64,000 bases of DNA from Flavobacteriaceae bacterium UBA3591 (lineage in GTDB: Bacteria > Bacteroidota > Bacteroidia > Flavobacteriales > Flavobacteriaceae): assembly GCA_002375695.1 (NCBI GenBank), contig DFMO01000010.1, positions 197,328-261,327 of the forward strand. The letters run 5' to 3'. The translations under genes and the position numbers were made by a program. The notes beneath the pieces are model-generated. The model searched no databases. It was not told the DNA's origin and saw only the letters and a program-made list of their open reading frames with translations. Below are positions 59,992 through 64,000 of the stretch, in pieces (positions within the stretch are counted from its first letter, which is position 1; the number at the start of each line of letters is the position of its first letter).

Positions 59992-60546
59992 ATGACCGAA
60001 ACAACAAAGACAAAAAAATGGTACGTAGTCCGTTCAGTTAGTGGACAGGAAAATAAAATCAAATCGTATATCGAAACAGAGATAAAACGATTAGAGCTGG
60101 AAGACTATGTAGATCAAGTACTCGTACCAACCGAAAAAGTTATACAAATTCGCAACGGAAAAAAAGTAAACAAAGAACGCGTTTATTTTCCGGGCTACAT
60201 TATGGTGCAAGCCAATCTGGGAGGTGAAATTCCTCACATCATTAAATCTATTAATGGTGTAATTGGTTTCTTAGGAGAAACTAAAGGCGGTGACCCTGTG
60301 CCACTTAGGCAATCTGAAGTAAACAGAATGTTAGGTAAGGTAGATGAACTTTCGGTTAAAGATGATAATGTTAGCATTCCATACATTACGGGCGAGACTG
60401 TAAAAGTAATTGATGGACCATTTAATGGTTTTAATGGTACTGTAGAAAAAATAAACGAAGAAAAACGTAAGCTCGAGGTAATGGTGAAAATTTTCGGAAG
60501 AAAAACACCATTAGAATTGAGTTATATGCAAGTAGAAAAAGTTTAA
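59992..60546 (+). CDS. nusG: Transcription termination/antitermination factor NusG
   Basis: This 184-residue protein has the NGN domain with KKWYVVRSVSGQENKIK, VYFPGYIMV and a C-terminal KOW domain with TGETVKVIDGPFNGFNGTVE. It binds RNA polymerase and couples it to Rho or S10. Confidence 0.98.
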   Translation: MTETTKTKKWYVVRSVSGQENKIKSYIETEIKRLELEDYVDQVLVPTEKVIQIRNGKKVNKERVYFPGYIMVQANLGGEIPHIIKSINGVIGFLGETKGGDPVPLRQSEVNRMLGKVDELSVKDDNVSIPYITGETVKVIDGPFNGFNGTVEKINEEKRKLEVMVKIFGRKTPLELSYMQVEKV

Positions 60547-60610
60547 TTGTTACGCTTAATAGGTTTTTAAAGAGGCTTCCACTTTTGAAAAACCACATCA
60601 AAAATTAGAA

Positions 60611-61048
60611 ATGGCAAAAGAAATTAGTAAAGTAGTTAAGTTGCAAGTTCGCGGAGGTGCTGCTAACCCTTCACCACCAGTTGGACCTGCTCTTGGTGCT
60701 GCCGGTGTTAATATCATGGAGTTCTGTAAGCAATTTAATGCAAGAACTCAAGATAAGCAAGGAAAGGTATTGCCAGTAGCGATCACAGTTTATAAGGACA
60801 AATCTTTTGATTTTGTTATTAAAACTCCACCCGCTGCCGTGCAAATACTCGAAGCTGCAAAAACAAAAAAAGGCTCCGGCGAACCACATGCAAAAAAGGT
60901 AGCCACGATCACATGGGACCAAGTAAAAGCGATTGCGGAAGATAAAATGCCCGATTTAAATGCTTTTACAGTTGAGTCTGCTATGAAAATGGTAGCAGGA
61001 ACAGCGCGTTCTATGGGAGTTAAAGTAAAAGGTGATGCACCTTTTTAA
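60611..61048 (+). CDS. rplK: 50S ribosomal protein uL11
   Basis: This 145-residue protein has KLQVRGGAANPSPPVGPALG at the N terminus and the RNA-binding C-terminal domain with GTARSMGVKVKG. It forms the GTPase-associated centre with the 23S rRNA. Confidence 0.99.
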   Translation: MAKEISKVVKLQVRGGAANPSPPVGPALGAAGVNIMEFCKQFNARTQDKQGKVLPVAITVYKDKSFDFVIKTPPAAVQILEAAKTKKGSGEPHAKKVATITWDQVKAIAEDKMPDLNAFTVESAMKMVAGTARSMGVKVKGDAPF

Positions 61049-61069
61049 TTTGAAAAAAGAATCTATAAA

Positions 61070-61765
61070 ATGGCACGATTAACTAAAAAGCAAAAGGAAG
61101 CTAAACTTAAAGTAGAGGATAGAACCTATACTGTAGCTGAAGCTTCTGCTTTAATAAAAGAAATCACCAACGTAAATTTTGATGCTTCTGTAGACCTAGC
61201 GGTAAGACTTAACGTGGACCCACGTAAAGCTAACCAAATGGTAAGAGGTGTTGTTACCCTTCCTCATGGAACAGGTAAAGATGTAAGGGTTTTAGCATTA
61301 GTTACTCCAGATAAGGAAGCTGAAGCTAAAGAAGCCGGTGCAGATTATGTTGGTCTTGATGAGTACCTCGATAAAATTAAAGGAGGTTGGACAGATGTTG
61401 ACGTTATTGTAACTATGCCAAGTGTAATGGGTAAGTTAGGTCCTTTAGGACGTGTTTTAGGACCTCGTGGTCTTATGCCTAACCCAAAAACTGGTACGGT
61501 AACTATGGACGTTGCTAAAGCAGTTTCAGATGTAAAGGCTGGTAAAATCGATTTTAAAGTTGACAAAACTGGTATTGTACACGCAGCAATAGGAAAAGCG
61601 TCTTTTGATGCCGAAAAAATTGCCGGAAACGCAAGAGAATTATTAACAACTCTCGTTAAACTTAAGCCACAGGCTTCAAAAGGTGTATACATTAAGAGTA
61701 TCTATATGTCTAGCACGATGAGCCCAGGAGTTGAAGTTGACACTAAAAGGTTTACTGAGCAGTAA
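61070..61765 (+). CDS. rplA: 50S ribosomal protein uL1
   Basis: This 231-residue L1-stalk protein has NVDPRKANQMVRGVVTLPHG, the conserved GRVLGPRGLMPNPKTGTVT and KIDFKVDKTGIVHAAIGK. It often represses its own L11-L1 transcript by mimicry of 23S rRNA. Confidence 0.99.
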   Translation: MARLTKKQKEAKLKVEDRTYTVAEASALIKEITNVNFDASVDLAVRLNVDPRKANQMVRGVVTLPHGTGKDVRVLALVTPDKEAEAKEAGADYVGLDEYLDKIKGGWTDVDVIVTMPSVMGKLGPLGRVLGPRGLMPNPKTGTVTMDVAKAVSDVKAGKIDFKVDKTGIVHAAIGKASFDAEKIAGNARELLTTLVKLKPQASKGVYIKSIYMSSTMSPGVEVDTKRFTEQ

Positions 61766-61777
61766 AAACTCGATATT

Positions 61778-62299
61778 ATGACAAGAGAAGAAAAATCAAT
61801 AGTAATAGAAACGTTGACTGCACAGTTGTCTGATAATGCTAACATTTACTTAGCAGATATTTCAGGCCTTAATGCAGGGCACACAACAAACTTACGTCGT
61901 GCGTGCTACAAAGCAGGTGTACAGTTAGCTGTTGTTAAGAACACATTGCTTAAAAAAGCAATGGAGAGTTCAGATAAAGACTTTGGTGAATTGACAGAAG
62001 TACTTAAAGGAAATACTTCTTTAATGTTTTCTGAAACAGGAAATGCACCTGCCAAAGTTATCAAAGAATTCAGAAAAAAATCTGATAAGCCACTTTTAAA
62101 AGGAGCCTATATTCAAGAGTCAATTTACATTGGCGATAACCAATTGGATAGCTTGGCAGAACTTAAGTCTAAAGACGAGCTTGTTGGAGAAATTATCGGG
62201 TTATTACAATCACCAGCTAAAAATGTTATTTCTGCCCTTAAGAGTGGTGGTAGTACCATTGCGGGTATTGTTAAGACCTTATCCGAAAAAGAAGGATAA
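61778..62299 (+). CDS. rplJ: 50S ribosomal protein uL10
   Basis: This 173-residue stalk base protein has NIYLADISGLNAGHTTNLRR, VVKNTLLKKAM and a C-terminal helix that binds L7/L12 dimers. It starts 12 bases after rplA. Confidence 0.98.
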   Translation: MTREEKSIVIETLTAQLSDNANIYLADISGLNAGHTTNLRRACYKAGVQLAVVKNTLLKKAMESSDKDFGELTEVLKGNTSLMFSETGNAPAKVIKEFRKKSDKPLLKGAYIQESIYIGDNQLDSLAELKSKDELVGEIIGLLQSPAKNVISALKSGGSTIAGIVKTLSEKEG

Positions 62300-62356
62300 A
62301 ATTATTTTTAGCACTAATTTATTTATATAAACACAATTATTTTAAAAACGATAGAA

Positions 62357-62731
62357 ATGGCAGATTTAAAAGATTTCGCAGAACAATTAGTTAACTTAAC
62401 AGTAAAAGAAGTTAATGAGTTAGCTACTATATTAAAAGACGAGTACGGTATTGAGCCTGCTGCTGCAGCTGTAGCTGTTGCTGCTGGTGGAGGTGCTGGT
62501 GCTGATGCTGCTGAAGAGCAATCAGAATTTACAGTAGTATTAAAAGCTGCTGGTGGTTCTAAATTAGCAGTTGTAAAACTAGTTAAAGAATTAACTGGTG
62601 CTGGTCTTAAAGAAGCAAAAGAATTAGTTGATAACGCTCCTTCACCTGTAAAAGAAGGTGTATCTAAGGATGAAGCAGAAGCTTTAAAAGCACAACTAGA
62701 AGAAGCTGGAGCTGAGGTTGAGCTTAAGTAA
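62357..62731 (+). CDS. rplL: 50S ribosomal protein bL7/bL12
   Basis: This 124-residue protein has an N-terminal dimerisation helix, an Ala/Gly-rich hinge (about 36-55) and the C-terminal domain with KLAVVKLVKELTGAGLKEAKE. It recruits translational GTPases. Confidence 0.99.
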   Translation: MADLKDFAEQLVNLTVKEVNELATILKDEYGIEPAAAAVAVAAGGGAGADAAEEQSEFTVVLKAAGGSKLAVVKLVKELTGAGLKEAKELVDNAPSPVKEGVSKDEAEALKAQLEEAGAEVELK

Positions 62732-62755
62732 GCTTTATTACGTTCCAAACCATAC

Positions 62756-62792
62756 GGTTTAGGTCTTACGCACGCGCGGAAAGGCCTAAACC
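62756..62792 (+). promoter_or_regulatory. Hairpin in the rplL-rpoB intergenic region
   Basis: GGTTTAGGTCTT (62756-62767) pairs with AAGGCCTAAACC (62781-62792), 12 bp with one G-T pair, around a GC-rich loop (ACGCACGCGCGGA). It has no T-run, so it is more likely an attenuator or RNase-processing site that lowers rpoB relative to rplL than a full terminator. Confidence 0.6.
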
Positions 62793-62876
62793 ATTTTGCG
62801 TATATAACGGTTAATACCTTTTTTATACGTTTTTCATTATTATTTTAATTAAAATTCCGTCCATAGATGTCAGCAA

Positions 62877-64000
62877 CGCAAACTGAAAGATTGAATTTTT
62901 CCTCTGTAAAAAACAAGCCGGATTATCCCGACTTTTTGGACATTCAGATTAAATCCTTTCAGGATTTTTTCCAGTTGGAAACCAAATCAGAAGAAAGAGG
63001 CCAAGAAGGATTATACAATACCTTTTTGGAAAATTTCCCGATTACCGATACACGCAATCAATTCGTTCTAGAGTTTTTAGACTATTTCGTAGATCCACCA
63101 AGATATTCAATTCAAGAATGTATAGAACGTGGACTTACCTATAGTGTGCCTCTTAAAGCGCGTTTAAAATTGTACTGTACAGATGCCGAGCACGAAGATT
63201 TTGAAACAATCGTGCAGGACGTATATTTAGGTACTATCCCTTATATGACCCCAAGCGGAACTTTCTGCATTAATGGGGCAGAACGTGTTGTTGTATCTCA
63301 ACTTCACCGTTCGCCTGGTGTATTTTTTGGCCAGTCGTTTCACGCAAATGGAACTAAGCTTTACTCTGCTCGTGTAATTCCTTTTAAAGGTTCTTGGATT
63401 GAGTTTGCTACAGACATTAACAGCGTAATGTACGCTTACATTGACCGTAAGAAAAAATTACCTGTAACTACTTTATTCCGTGCAATTGGGTTTGAAAGAG
63501 ATAAAGATATTCTCGAAATCTTTGACCTTGCCGAGGAAGTTAAAGCCACTAAAACAGGGCTTAAAAAGTTTATTGGCCGTAAATTGGCTGCTCGTGTCTT
63601 AAAAACATGGCACGAAGATTTTGTTGATGAAGATACAGGAGAAGTTGTATCGATAGAGCGTAACGAAATTATTTTAGATCGTGATACTGTACTTGAAAAA
63701 GAACATATAGACGAGATTATTGACTCTGGATCTAAAACCATTTTGTTGCATAAAGAGGATAATCTATTAGCAGATTATGCTATTATTCACAACACATTAC
63801 AAAAAGACCCTACCAACTCTGAAAAAGAAGCGGTAGAACATATATATAGACAACTTCGTAACGCCGAACCGCCAGATGAAGAAACTGCGCGTGGTATTAT
63901 CCATAAGCTTTTCTTTAGTGACCAACGTTATAACCTTGGTGAGGTAGGTCGTTATAGAATGAATAAAAAATTAGGTCTTGATATACCTATGGATAAGCAA
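62877..64000 (+). CDS. rpoB: DNA-directed RNA polymerase subunit beta (5' part)
   Basis: The gene starts at ATG with MSATQTERLNFSSVKNKPDY and runs off the window after about 374 codons of about 1270. Conserved blocks present: DFLDIQIKSFQDFF, PRYSIQECIERGLTYSVPLK, LGTIPYMTPSGTFCINGAER, VVSQLHRSPGVFF and YNLGEVGRYRMNKKLG at the end. The rifampicin region lies beyond the edge. The frame is intact in what is visible. Confidence 0.98.

Noticed and set aside
62323..62748. A 141-codon minus-strand frame
   Set aside because: It is antisense to rplL, whose Ala/Gly-rich hinge produces long open antisense frames rich in Ala/Ser.

Overview
The window looks like chromosome from a marine or environmental Flavobacteriaceae bacterium (Bacteroidota). 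It is AT-rich. Its promoters have the Bacteroidota form (TTTG, about 19 bases, TAnnTTTG), most genes lack a Shine-Dalgarno sequence, and the tmRNA tag is GENNYALAA. It also carries typical flavobacterial families (DUF2851, DUF3857, NamZ/DUF1343, a TPR plus outer-membrane-barrel pair) and the tuf-trnW-secE-nusG-rplKAJL-rpoB order. Genus cannot be decided from the sequence alone.

Region 1 (1-10950) is the most interesting part. Five consecutive genes encode two small cysteine-free pilin-like proteins, a PapD-like periplasmic chaperone, a 932-residue outer-membrane barrel protein in the position of an usher, and a 470-residue protein whose last ~130 residues are another copy of the pilin domain, as in a two-domain tip adhesin. 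The gene content matches a CS1/CFA-I-type (alpha) chaperone-usher operon, in a phylum best known for unrelated type V pili. A hybrid histidine kinase starts about 30 bases after the adhesin, followed by a soluble histidine kinase and a LuxR-type response regulator, so the fibre and a phosphorelay may be one unit. A full promoter with a palindromic operator candidate precedes the first pilin. A strong stem-loop follows the second, codon-optimised pilin.

Region 2 (10979-18050) holds tmRNA (ssrA, minus strand), an alanine-dehydrogenase/saccharopine-dehydrogenase-like enzyme, a DUF3857/transglutaminase protein, an intergenic stretch with a small-RNA candidate, kdsA and typA/bipA.

Region 3 (18198-32541) is a surface-polysaccharide locus. 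A tight seven-gene operon encodes a tiny 'DPGxG' membrane protein, a methyltransferase, two tandem membrane sulfatase/alkaline-phosphatase-like proteins, a FemAB/GNAT-like acyltransferase, a PLP sugar aminotransferase and a Wzx-like flippase. It is followed by a protein of unknown function, four glycosyltransferases, an FdtA/QdtA-like cupin and a zinc-ribbon methyltransferase.

Region 4 (32663-55805) is mixed envelope and housekeeping: an S8 protease, an FtsE-like ATPase, a TPR protein with an outer-membrane barrel, an amidohydrolase, NamZ, a LolE-type permease, cysteine synthase, a PspC/K+ channel pair, an alanine symporter, an HhH protein, an acyl-CoA dehydrogenase, a carboxypeptidase-regulatory-like protein and a lipoprotein gene with an apparent in-frame stop.

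Region 5 (55823-64000) is the translation/transcription block: rpsU (with an exceptional Shine-Dalgarno), a Xer recombinase, hpf/raiA, four tRNAs (Thr-TGT, Tyr-GTA, Gly-TCC, Thr-GGT), tuf, tRNA-Trp, secE, nusG, rplK, rplA, rplJ, rplL and the start of rpoB, which runs off the window. I found no insertion sequence, prophage or CRISPR array.
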